Shown in pieces: positions 1-8,059 of a stretch of DNA of 64,000 bases. The stretch's first letter is position 1. The number at the start of each line of letters is the position of its first letter. A program made the translations under genes and the position numbers. The notes under the pieces were generated by a model. It did not search any database and was not told the DNA's origin. It saw nothing but the letters and a program-made list of their open reading frames with translations. Source of the DNA: Megamonas sp. UBA1796 (GTDB lineage: Bacteria > Bacillota > Negativicutes > Selenomonadales > Selenomonadaceae); contig DCFU01000046.1 of assembly GCA_002319795.1 (NCBI GenBank), positions 94,037-158,036 of the forward strand, read 5' to 3'.

Positions 1-1150
1 CCTCATAGCCATGCTCGGTAATCAGGACCGTGTCCGAATGACGGACCCCGCCCCAGGAACCATCCATAATCCCAGGCTCTACAGTAATTACCATATCGCT
101 CTGTACCTGTAAATAATTTCCAGGAGTAATTGACGGAAACTCATGTGCCGAACAGCCTACGCCATGTCCAACTCTGCCAGGCAAAAGTTGAGCAAATCCT
201 GCCTGCGAGTATACCTCCGCCGCAGTTTTATAAAGCTCAGCAAAACAGACTCCAGGCTTCAATATCTTAAAAATGTTTTCCCTGGCCTTCAACATACTGT
301 CATAAGCCTTTTGTTTCAGGTCGTCCACCTGCCCCACCATAAGTGTACGTTCATTTTCTGCATGATATCCGTCTACCATTGCCCAGGCCATCGGCAAGGT
401 CAGGTCGCCGTTTTTCGGATGATAATGCTTTGGACAGTCGCAGCCGTAAGCGATGCGTTCATTCGATAGGCACCAAACATGCAGGCTGTCGATCATACCT
501 CCCTCCGTCGTTCCAAAACCGCAAACTTCACTGTCACGGAAGCTTTGCTGCCAAAGGCGCCGCATGGCATATTGCCCTTCGGTTGCCGCTTCAGCCTCCG
601 AAGCTCCCTTGGCCAGATAAGCAACGGTATGTTTTATCCCGACATCAACCAGCAGTGCCGCTTTGCGGATACAAGCAATCTCATAGGAATCTTTAATAAG
701 CCGCATCATATTTACAGGACCGGATACAGACGCAACTTCAGAAGGCTGTAGTTTCCCGCAAAGCTTCCTATAAAAATCAACATCCAGGTAGTTCAGCTCC
801 ATGCCAATCTTCCTGCCAGCTGTATGGACTAAAACAGCACAAACGGCGTCTTCAGCTTTCACAGCTAATGGTACTGCATCTCCCCATTTCCCATAGGTCT
901 GGACATTCGCAACCGCACTCTCATCAAGTGCATGGAGCCGGCGGAGGCTATGTACCAAAAGGCATGGCTCCTGCTCCGTGCAAAGCACCAAAAAGACCGG
1001 CTGCGAATTCAATACCGGATTGAACCCACTGAAATACAACACATTTTCTGGTTTTGACAAGACGACTGCCCGCATACCTTCTTCCTGCATCCAATCCTGC
1101 ATTTTCACAATACGCTGTAAAAAAAACTTTTTATCTTTCTCATCCATCAT
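1..1150 (-). CDS. M24-family creatinase-like hydrolase (C-terminus cut off)
   Basis: Reading the minus strand from the ATG pair at 1150/1147 gives an open frame that runs off the window edge, so the C-terminus is missing. The N-terminal half is a creatinase-type domain and the C-terminal half a pita-bread fold, with GHGVG followed by HE near residue 326 and VEPG near residue 352. Where metal-dependent aminopeptidase P enzymes carry the first two Asp ligands, this protein has AWAMVDGYHAENERT (about residue 250), and the usual last Glu is replaced in VRHSDTVL. Loss of three of five metal ligands is the pattern of creatinase, which hydrolyses a C-N bond without metal. Exact substrate unknown. 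It is the last visible gene of an operon with the permease (74 nt upstream) and the UroD-like gene. Confidence 0.8.
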   Translation of the reverse strand, partial: MMDEKDKKFFLQRIVKMQDWMQEEGMRAVVLSKPENVLYFSGFNPVLNSQPVFLVLCTEQEPCLLVHSLRRLHALDESAVANVQTYGKWGDAVPLAVKAEDAVCAVLVHTAGRKIGMELNYLDVDFYRKLCGKLQPSEVASVSGPVNMMRLIKDSYEIACIRKAALLVDVGIKHTVAYLAKGASEAEAATEGQYAMRRLWQQSFRDSEVCGFGTTEGGMIDSLHVWCLSNERIAYGCDCPKHYHPKNGDLTLPMAWAMVDGYHAENERTLMVGQVDDLKQKAYDSMLKARENIFKILKPGVCFAELYKTAAEVYSQAGFAQLLPGRVGHGVGCSAHEFPSITPGNYLQVQSDMVITVEPGIMDGSWGGVRHSDTVLITEHGYE

Positions 1151-1224
1151 GGTATATCCCCTCAAAATCCTGACTCACTTCAGTTTTCTGTTCCAAAGGA
1201 ATTATACCACGATACTTTTATATT

Positions 1225-2532
1225 TTATACAAACAAAAATGAATATATACACAGAAATATCAGCTGCAGCGCCGCGATTGTCCAGCCATTCTTTATCATA
1301 GACACAAGATCTGTAGACTGCGCAAATCCCATAGAACTAAACATGTTCGCTCCCGGATGGATAAAATTTGTTGCCCGGTTCGCAACGATCAGTGCTACGG
1401 CCCATACATACGGGTGTATATTGTACTGTCTCACCATATCACCAAACAAATCATTCGTCATCTTCAAAACGGCTACAGCCGCACCGGTGAGCCCTACGGT
1501 CCCCGTCAATCCACCAACAATTGGAACAGCTACACGCCCGCCATAATGAACAATCGGCGTCAGCAATGCTGTAACTGCTTTAAATGCGCCGGCCTCAGCC
1601 ATAAAGTTAATGAAGGGTTCCAAAAACAGAAATAACACAAAAAGATGCAGATTGCCCGCCATGCCTTTGATAAAGGTACTCGTAACAACCGGGATACTGA
1701 GTCCTCCGGCCATTCCCGTGAGCAGGCCTATAAGCATCAGTATCACTACAATATAATTCGTATTTGCCTGCCAGTATAAACCAAATGCCACAAAAACAGT
1801 AAAAGACAAGATAAATACGAGCGTTGCTCTCTTGGCCTTATTATCCGGAATAAATGTGTGCTCCACAGGCATATCTTCATATGCATTCGTATCCTTGGTC
1901 AATTTCTGCACACGATGTACCATGACCCATGTAGTCAGAAAGGTAACGGTCAAAACCGGCAGGGAGCATTTTAAAAGCAGTTCGGGATAACTTATGCCCG
2001 TAAGGCCTATAAGCATTAGAACAGAAGGGCTGAATGGGCCCAGAATCAAGGCTTCCTCGCCGCAGGCATGGAAGAGCATTCCCACAACACTTTTAGAAAG
2101 CCCCACAGCAGCCGCAATTGGCAATACAATAGGTGCAATGACAGCGTTGCCGCCAGCCATAGTTCCCAATAAAGCCACGAGTGTCACCGATGCACACATG
2201 ATACCGACAATAGCCTTATTCTGGGTATTGACGCCTATCGTATAAATAATTTTATGAACAATCGTATGTGTAACTTTCGCAGCCTGCAATACCTCACCCA
2301 ATCCGCGTCCCAGCATAATAAGCAGACCGACAAGGCCCAGGAACGACCCCAGAGATTTCGCCAGAATATCACCAAAAGTAAAGATTGTCTGATGCGTAAT
2401 AACTGCTCCAATAACAGCGCATAAAATAGTCGTAGGGACGGGCTGCTTGTATTTGAATATTAAAATGATATACACAATCAAGGGAATCAAACCTAGCAAT
2501 CCATGCTGTATCTCTGCTGTTGACATTTCCAT
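1225..2532 (-). CDS. 12-TM permease of the ion-transporter superfamily
   Basis: This 435-residue protein is almost entirely hydrophobic, with about twelve membrane segments and two similar halves containing Gly-rich loops (GTMAGGNAVIAPIV and GGLTGTVGLTGAAVA). It resembles NhaC/DcuC/GntP-like carriers of the ion-transporter group, but I cannot assign a substrate. The ATG at 2532 follows an AGGGGGC ribosome site. It lies between the UroD-like methyltransferase (36 nt upstream) and the creatinase-like hydrolase, so the likely job is uptake of the compound those enzymes act on. That job is inferred from position only. Confidence 0.75.
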   Translation of the reverse strand: MEMSTAEIQHGLLGLIPLIVYIILIFKYKQPVPTTILCAVIGAVITHQTIFTFGDILAKSLGSFLGLVGLLIMLGRGLGEVLQAAKVTHTIVHKIIYTIGVNTQNKAIVGIMCASVTLVALLGTMAGGNAVIAPIVLPIAAAVGLSKSVVGMLFHACGEEALILGPFSPSVLMLIGLTGISYPELLLKCSLPVLTVTFLTTWVMVHRVQKLTKDTNAYEDMPVEHTFIPDNKAKRATLVFILSFTVFVAFGLYWQANTNYIVVILMLIGLLTGMAGGLSIPVVTSTFIKGMAGNLHLFVLFLFLEPFINFMAEAGAFKAVTALLTPIVHYGGRVAVPIVGGLTGTVGLTGAAVAVLKMTNDLFGDMVRQYNIHPYVWAVALIVANRATNFIHPGANMFSSMGFAQSTDLVSMIKNGWTIAALQLIFLCIYSFLFV

Positions 2533-2568
2533 AATATGGGCCCCCTAAAAATTATTTCAATACAATCC

Positions 2569-3573
2569 TTATGATTTTTTTCGCAGGAATTGTTCCGTTT
2601 CAGACTTTATATTCTTCACGTAAGACAACATTTCCTTATCGAGTGGATAGCGGATGACACAGCCTGGCGCTAAAATCAAATGCCTGCCGCCAGTTGCCTT
2701 AATAGTTTCATATATCTCATGGCGTAACTGATTCTTATTATGTCGGGTGATATCCATACGTTCAATACCACCTAAAAGCGTTTTGCCGCTAAAAGCAGCA
2801 GCTTCCTCAACCGTAGGCAGACTCTGCCATGCATGCCAATTAAAAATCTGTACCGGATAGTCCTTGAGCAGGTCAAACATAATATCCTCTCCGTGTGCAT
2901 GCAAAATATTGCACCAGCCCATTGATGCCTCCAATATTTTCTTATCATAAGGCACCCCGTATTCCGCATAGAACGGTTCATTGCTCACGGCAAAAGAGCT
3001 CATCTGCGATGCCAGAAAAACACCATCTGCACCCATCGAAATTACCTTCTCAACAAGTTTACAGGTAGTCGCGGTAATCCTTTCCAATGCGGCATGGATA
3101 TCCGCGCCATAGCCTTGTTTAACATATTCCATAAGCTTACCGCCACAAAGTTTATCTGCCGTCGTAACCGGGCTGAATACCGTAAATACGACTGGCACAT
3201 CCTCTCCCTGCAGCTTGTCCAGCAACAAGTACAGATACTCCTGCTCCCGCTTCAAAGCACCTTTCTCAATAGACAGCTCCTGAATGTTTTTCCAGTCTCC
3301 GCCTTGGTTAACCGGTGTCCGTACAATCTTCGCTACGCCTCCCTGAATCACTTCGGAATAATCAATTATACAGTCAAAATCCTCAACACTGTACATTCCA
3401 TTATTCATCGTCTTAACCAAATCAATATCATATTCCTTATAAAAGTCATATGTCTTTTGAGCTATTTTTTCAGGCTCCCTATCGAATTGCGGCATATGGC
3501 TCCACATTGCATAAGGAACTACTGGCGGTTTCTCACCAGCCAGCACTTTTTTTATCAATTCCCTTTTATTCAT
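2569..3573 (-). CDS. Uroporphyrinogen decarboxylase-family (methyltransferase-like) protein
   Basis: The 334-residue protein has the UroD/MtaA/CmuA TIM-barrel pattern: an N-terminal KRELIKKVLAGEKPP segment, a central GADGVFLASQ strand, and a late GGIERMD and HLILAPGC region. Family members outside haem synthesis usually move methyl groups to or from corrinoid proteins. I chose the ATG at 3573 because AAAGGAGC lies just before it; the open frame upstream would add ten residues without a ribosome site. Genes for haem synthesis are not nearby, and the downstream partners are a permease and a creatinase-like enzyme. A role in demethylating or otherwise processing an imported N-methyl compound is possible but unproven. 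No corrinoid protein is visible here. Confidence 0.75.
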   Translation of the reverse strand: MNKRELIKKVLAGEKPPVVPYAMWSHMPQFDREPEKIAQKTYDFYKEYDIDLVKTMNNGMYSVEDFDCIIDYSEVIQGGVAKIVRTPVNQGGDWKNIQELSIEKGALKREQEYLYLLLDKLQGEDVPVVFTVFSPVTTADKLCGGKLMEYVKQGYGADIHAALERITATTCKLVEKVISMGADGVFLASQMSSFAVSNEPFYAEYGVPYDKKILEASMGWCNILHAHGEDIMFDLLKDYPVQIFNWHAWQSLPTVEEAAAFSGKTLLGGIERMDITRHNKNQLRHEIYETIKATGGRHLILAPGCVIRYPLDKEMLSYVKNIKSETEQFLRKKS

Positions 3574-4114
3574 AAAACCAGCTCCTTTAATAATCCAACT
3601 CAAACTTTATCCGCCATAGCACCCGTTTCATATTTTTTGCAAAACGCGGGGCAAACCGTAACCTCTGCCCAATGCTTGGTTTTTATCCCAGTAATTCATA
3701 CATGTTCTATATGATAAGTAATTTAATATGTTTTGTCAACTTCTGCAATCTTTTTTGACACATACTCTTCACCGCCATAACATGCTGCCTTACCAAATCC
3801 ACACAAACATGAATTGTAAATTTTCACGTTACATGGACTTTATTGATGCGTGAAGTTTAAGTAATTTAATTTTATGATAATTAATCCCTGAGCGTTTGTC
3901 TAACGGTTATTTGCTTTGTTTCCAACAGGCAAACACCTGTCACATTTCTACCATATTATCTTCCACAAGTTCTTCATAACTATCAGGTAAGGGACTTTTC
4001 AATGTCTGCAGGAAATCTATATACTCCGTATATTCCTCAATTATCCACAGAAAAATATCGCATACCGTGTTTTAAAAATACATTATACTGCAGGTAAAAT
4101 ATTGGCTAAAAAAA
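3574..4114. other. Gene-free leader region of the UroD-like operon
   Basis: About 540 bases with no convincing gene and a clearly higher A+T content than the flanks. It should hold the promoter of the UroD-like operon. Near 3636-3655 there is an inverted pair TTTGC/GCAAA with ten bases between the arms, which could be an operator. I see nothing else I can name. Confidence 0.4.
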
Positions 4115-4139
4115 CTCCATTGCGTTTTCAGCAATGGAG
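4115..4139 (-). terminator. Intrinsic terminator of the small orphan gene
   Basis: CTCCATTGC and GCAATGGAG form a perfect 9-bp stem with a 7-base loop. On the minus strand it is followed by a run of seven T. It sits 15 bases after the stop of the 102-residue gene. Confidence 0.8.
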
Positions 4140-4154
4140 CGCCTATATGCTTAT

Positions 4155-4463
4155 TCAGTTTCTGCCAAACACCTGGATAATATCGCCACGTTTCTTATGT
4201 TTCTCTTCATAAACCGGATATTCACTCACTTTCACGGCCTTCGGCAGATGCATGCCCTTAATAGCCGTCAGAGCTCTCTTTTCCAGTATCCACGTAACCT
4301 CCACCTCGCTAAGTTCCCGGTCAAGCTTATAGATACTGTAGTACCGTCTCCAGTCGACACCGGAAACCCATGGCCGCTTGTCTACATAGATAAAATTTTT
4401 TTCACCACTGGCTGCACGGCAGCCTGCCCCCTCCAACTCTACCTCTTTTACCTCTTCCTGCAT
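4155..4463 (-). CDS. Small hypothetical protein, 102 aa
   Basis: I do not recognise this protein. It is a 102-residue soluble, charged sequence with a Trp/Tyr-rich centre (RPWVSGVDWRRYYSIYKL) and a basic tail. Two things suggest it is a real gene: a GGGGAG ribosome site before the ATG at 4463, and an intrinsic terminator directly after the stop. It therefore appears to be transcribed alone, between the UroD-like operon and the IclR gene. No membrane segment or signal peptide is visible. Confidence 0.55.
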   Translation of the reverse strand: MQEEVKEVELEGAGCRAASGEKNFIYVDKRPWVSGVDWRRYYSIYKLDRELSEVEVTWILEKRALTAIKGMHLPKAVKVSEYPVYEEKHKKRGDIIQVFGRN

Positions 4464-4692
4464 ATTGCCTCTCCCCTTTTTAAGAATATTCTATGTTATC
4501 CTGACATTTTTACGATTTCACCTTTGACTCTGCTATTTATGATTAAATTCTCCACGAAATAATTTTTTCCTCTTTTCCCGTAAGCAGATTCTATATTTTT
4601 AAAATCTTCTGTCATATGTATTCTCTATAATGCGTATTATAAAGAGAGGCCGATGACCTTACATCCATATCGACCCCTGTCTCTCTGTTATA

Positions 4693-5469
4693 CTACCAGC
4701 CGCCAGCCGGTACAAATGCGTGGATAGCCTTCAGTTGTTCATCAATAATACGCCCCTCCAGGGCAAGCTGCTCTGTCAGTTTCTTCTGCCGAATATCCAT
4801 ATCCTCGCTGCTGCCTACAAGACTCAGACTAAAGCCAACCGTCTGCTCTTCACTGAATAAGGGCACAGTGATAGCCGATACCCCGTTTTCCATTTCTTCA
4901 CGGCACCAGGCCAGACGCTTTTGGCGAATATCCATGAGCTCTTCCATGATTTCCTGAACCCCTACCTGCGTATGAGCCGTAAAGGAATGCCGGGGGGACT
5001 GCTCGATGAGGTAGCGGAGCTTTTCCTGCGGCTGAAAAGCCAGAATTGCCTTGGCCGCTGACGAAGCATGCAGTGGCATGCGCTGCCCCACGTGCACAAA
5101 ATAGGTTTTGCGCTCCGGTTCCGGTTTATGCGCGTAAATGCAATAGACCTCGTTGGTCACAAAACGGCAGATATATGCATACAAACGTGTTTTTTCTGCT
5201 ATAGCATCACAATAAGGCGAAAGGAGCTCGGAAATGTCCCGTCCTTTTACAAAGCGGCTGCCCCAAATCATCGAAAGCGGCCCCAGATGATATTTTTTTG
5301 TCTCGCTCATTTGTACAATAAGCCTGTAATGCACCATATCCTGTAAAATACGATGCAATGTTCCTTTGCTGAGTCCTGTCTCACAGGCAAGCGCCGTCAC
5401 CCCAATACCATGCTCATTCTCAAGGCTGACGGCATCCATAATGCTCACAAAGCGATCCATCCATTCCAT
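4693..5469 (-). CDS. IclR-family transcriptional regulator
   Basis: The 258-residue protein has an N-terminal winged helix-turn-helix (about residues 1-65, with GLSKGTLHRIL as recognition region) and a C-terminal IclR effector domain (about 80-250, containing LHASSAAKAILAF and the GVSAITVPLF strand). GGAGGT precedes the ATG at 5469. It is the last gene of the minus-strand cluster transporter, amidohydrolase, pyrK, pyrD-B, racemase-like, iclR, with only 32 nt to the previous gene. IclR proteins commonly control local catabolic operons in response to a small organic acid. The likely ligand here would be orotate, dihydroorotate or carbamoyl-aspartate, which is inference from the neighbours. Confidence 0.88.
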   Translation of the reverse strand: MEWMDRFVSIMDAVSLENEHGIGVTALACETGLSKGTLHRILQDMVHYRLIVQMSETKKYHLGPLSMIWGSRFVKGRDISELLSPYCDAIAEKTRLYAYICRFVTNEVYCIYAHKPEPERKTYFVHVGQRMPLHASSAAKAILAFQPQEKLRYLIEQSPRHSFTAHTQVGVQEIMEELMDIRQKRLAWCREEMENGVSAITVPLFSEEQTVGFSLSLVGSSEDMDIRQKKLTEQLALEGRIIDEQLKAIHAFVPAGGW

Positions 5470-5501
5470 GCCCTGACCTCCGGCTTCCTTATCTCTTATT
5501 A

Positions 5502-6179
5502 TCAGCCCTCAAGTGCGGCCTGCTGATATACCATGTACTCTATGCGAATAATAGCCGAGGTTACACCCTCGAGCACCGGCAGCTTGGTAGCTTTTGTAAT
5601 CTCATCGGCGGCAAATCCCATGCCGGCGTCACCTAATACGATGACCTCTGCGCCGAACTCGCTTTTAGCCTTGCCTGCCATTTTCAGGATACCGGCCTGC
5701 ATCTCCGCCAAAGAAGCATCTCCGCTTCCACAAACAGGCAAAAACACCATATTTTCATTTAATATACCATAATGTTGCAGTGTTTCCTTCTGCATCTCAA
5801 GATCCCGCGAAGTTTTTCCCAGCACTGCAATCCTTCTCCCATAAAGAGGTGCCGGATACACCCCTGCCGGACCACTTGAAATGACCGGTTTGCCCGTGAG
5901 CTCATGCAGTGCTGCTACACCAAGTTCCGTGTGATGGGCAATTACAAAGCCGTCATAGATTCCTTTCAGGCTCCGTATCTTTTCCAATAAGGCGGCAGAA
6001 GCCTCAATAATATCCAAGGCTGAGGTAATCCGCTTTGATGCCTTTTCCAAGGCTACAACAGAGACATGCGTATAGTCCTCGCTATTGCGCGCAGAAAGCT
6101 TTGCCGCATGGTCTGCGGCCTCATAAATGACGTCATTCAGTGCCATGTCACTCGTAGGATTCACAATCAGGATATTCAT
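5502..6179 (-). CDS. Asp/Glu/hydantoin racemase-family protein lacking both catalytic cysteines
   Basis: The 225-residue protein has the two-lobed Asp/Glu/hydantoin racemase fold. VIVLGDAGMG at residues 179-188 aligns with the family's LGCAGM, and FVIAHH at 78-83 with the first catalytic Cys region. Active racemases use one Cys at each site; here they are Ala/His (81-82) and Asp184, and the only Cys is at 150 in another loop. A classical two-base racemase mechanism is therefore unlikely. It may be an inactive paralogue, a lyase or decarboxylase with another mechanism, or a binding protein. It lies between pyrD-B and iclR in the orotate-type cluster, where hydantoin-like intermediates such as 5-carboxymethylhydantoin could occur. 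Confidence 0.75.
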   Translation of the reverse strand: MNILIVNPTSDMALNDVIYEAADHAAKLSARNSEDYTHVSVVALEKASKRITSALDIIEASAALLEKIRSLKGIYDGFVIAHHTELGVAALHELTGKPVISSGPAGVYPAPLYGRRIAVLGKTSRDLEMQKETLQHYGILNENMVFLPVCGSGDASLAEMQAGILKMAGKAKSEFGAEVIVLGDAGMGFAADEITKATKLPVLEGVTSAIIRIEYMVYQQAALEG

Positions 6180-6306
6180 ATACTCTGCACCCCATTCTTC
6201 AACAATTTTGGTCTTCTTCTATTTTAACACGTCAAAACAGCACAGTAAATCAACCGGCATAAGAGATTCCAACTATATTAGAATACACGACCCTATCCTG
6301 TCTGTT

Positions 6307-7221
6307 TCAAACCTTGATCTGCCCAACCAGCTCGCTGACCTGAGAGATTCCCTTTCTTGCCAGATAAGCATCAATTCCCTCAGCAATTTCCTCCACAGCG
6401 CGCGGATTCACAAAATTATACGCCCCCACAGCCACAGTGCTCGCACCCGCGAGCAGGAACTCCACTGCATCCTGCCAACAGGAAATTCCGCCAAGCCCCA
6501 GAACTGGGACTTTGACCGCTCGTGCTGTTTGCCATACCATGCGAAGCGCTACCGGTTTGATGGCCGGACCCGAAAGCCCTCCTGTAATATTGCCCAATAA
6601 TGGCTGCCAGGACTCAATATCAATGGCCATGCCTGTAATCGTGTTGATGAGCGAAATTGCATCCGCACCGGCATCCTCCACAGCCTTCGCCATGCACGTG
6701 ATATCCGTAACATTCGGTGAAAGCTTCACGATTACGGGTTTGCTTGTATGCAGCTTGACATTTCTCGTAACGGAAGCCGCGGCTTCCGGCTTGGTACCAA
6801 ACACGATGCCGCCTTCCCTGACATTCGGGCAGGAAATATTGACCTCCAGTGCCGCCACACCATCCACATCAAGTTCCGCAGCAAGTTCTCCATATTCCTC
6901 AGCACTCCCGGCTGAAATATTCACGATAAGCGGCGTATCAATCGTTTTTATCTTGGGCAGTATCGTAGTCTTAAATGCCTCAACTCCCGGATTTTCCAGA
7001 CCAATGCTATTCAGCATGCCTGCAGGAGTCTCCGCTACGCGCACACCTGCATTGCCCGGACGTGGTTTCGGCGTAATTCCCTTGGATATTATAGCCCCGA
7101 TACCGTTTATATCCATAAAGTCCGCATATTCCAGTCCAAAACCAAAGGTTCCGGACGCTCCCATCACCGGCGTCTTCATTTTTATCCCAGCAAACTCAAG
7201 CGCCATTCTTTTCTTATCCAT
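6307..7221 (-). CDS. pyrD: Dihydroorotate dehydrogenase class 1B, catalytic subunit
   Basis: This 304-residue TIM-barrel FMN enzyme interconverts dihydroorotate and orotate together with PyrK. The class 1 catalytic Cys is present at residue 131 in NISCPNV, and FMN-site segments GASGTFGFG and SKGIT are seen near the N-terminus. I chose the ATG at 7221, whose A is the last base of the pyrK stop codon (TGATG) and which follows GAGGAGG inside the pyrK end. This indicates translational coupling. In biosynthetic operons this pair sits with pyrF/pyrE and carbamoyl-phosphate synthase. Here it sits with a transporter, an amidohydrolase and an IclR regulator, which points to orotate reduction during catabolism, as known for Clostridium oroticum. 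Confidence 0.9.
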   Translation of the reverse strand: MDKKRMALEFAGIKMKTPVMGASGTFGFGLEYADFMDINGIGAIISKGITPKPRPGNAGVRVAETPAGMLNSIGLENPGVEAFKTTILPKIKTIDTPLIVNISAGSAEEYGELAAELDVDGVAALEVNISCPNVREGGIVFGTKPEAAASVTRNVKLHTSKPVIVKLSPNVTDITCMAKAVEDAGADAISLINTITGMAIDIESWQPLLGNITGGLSGPAIKPVALRMVWQTARAVKVPVLGLGGISCWQDAVEFLLAGASTVAVGAYNFVNPRAVEEIAEGIDAYLARKGISQVSELVGQIKV

Positions 7222-7982
7222 CAAAAAACCTCCTCTGCCGGAAATACAGGCCCATCTGCGCATACCTTATACCGCTTGCCGCTGCTCTTACCCGCAAAAG
7301 TACAACCCAGGCATACACCGATGCTGCAGGCCATGCGCTTTTCCATGGATACCTCACAAGGAATTCCCTCTTTTGCGGCGATTTCAGCCACGCCCTGCAT
7401 CATAATCATCGGACCGCAGGTTGATATGCCAGTGATTTCATTTTCAGCCAAAATATCCGGCAAAGCCTGCACCGTAAAACCCTTGCGCCCCACAGAACCA
7501 TCATCGGTTGTAATATATATTTTCTCCGCATAGGGTTCGAGAAATTCAGACCAAAAAGTCTCTTCTGCGGTTTTGCCACCGATGAGCAGCACGGGCCTGT
7601 CCAGTTTGCGTGCCAAAAAAATCAATGGAGCAATGCCCACGCCCCCACCTACCAGCAGTGCCTTGTCTCCCTGCCTGATAGAGAATCCTGTGCCCAACGG
7701 GCCTTCTACGTTTATATGCTCATCTGCATGCATAGCAGCCATTTCTGCTGTCCCCTGGCCCACCAGCCGATAAATGAGCGTAATCGTCCCCTGTTCAGGG
7801 TCTGCATCCGCCACACTGAACGGGCGCCGCAAAAAAGTAATCCCCCCAGATTTTCGAATCGCCACAAACTGCCCCGGCTGTACACACAGAGCGATTTCAG
7901 GCGCCCAAAGCACCATTTTCCACACTGCGGGAATCACCGCTTCATTGGAAATCACCACGGCATCCACTAAAAGCTTCTTCAA
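7221..7982 (-). CDS. pyrK: Dihydroorotate dehydrogenase electron transfer subunit (FAD, 2Fe-2S)
   Basis: The 253-residue protein has the ferredoxin-reductase layout of PyrK. The FAD motif RRPFS is at residues 52-56, the nucleotide-binding GGGVGIAPL at 112-120, and a C-terminal 2Fe-2S cluster is formed by Cys219, Cys224, Cys227 and Cys241. It passes electrons between NAD(H) and the FMN of PyrD-B. The start appears to be a TTG at 7982, preceded by GGAGGAG; no better ATG is present. It overlaps pyrD by one base and lies 77 nt after the amidohydrolase gene. Confidence 0.92.
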   Translation of the reverse strand: MKKLLVDAVVISNEAVIPAVWKMVLWAPEIALCVQPGQFVAIRKSGGITFLRRPFSVADADPEQGTITLIYRLVGQGTAEMAAMHADEHINVEGPLGTGFSIRQGDKALLVGGGVGIAPLIFLARKLDRPVLLIGGKTAEETFWSEFLEPYAEKIYITTDDGSVGRKGFTVQALPDILAENEITGISTCGPMIMMQGVAEIAAKEGIPCEVSMEKRMACSIGVCLGCTFAGKSSGKRYKVCADGPVFPAEEVF

Positions 7983-8059
7983 AAAATCTCCTCCTCATAT
8001 CGTCAAAGTTCTGCCGAGCAAAACATCGTTCTATTAAAAATTTCTCTAAAGCATGGTTC

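Noticed and set aside
1343..1635. Plus-strand open frames antisense to the permease
   Set aside because: They have no ribosome site and no recognisable protein content; they reflect the codon bias of the real gene.
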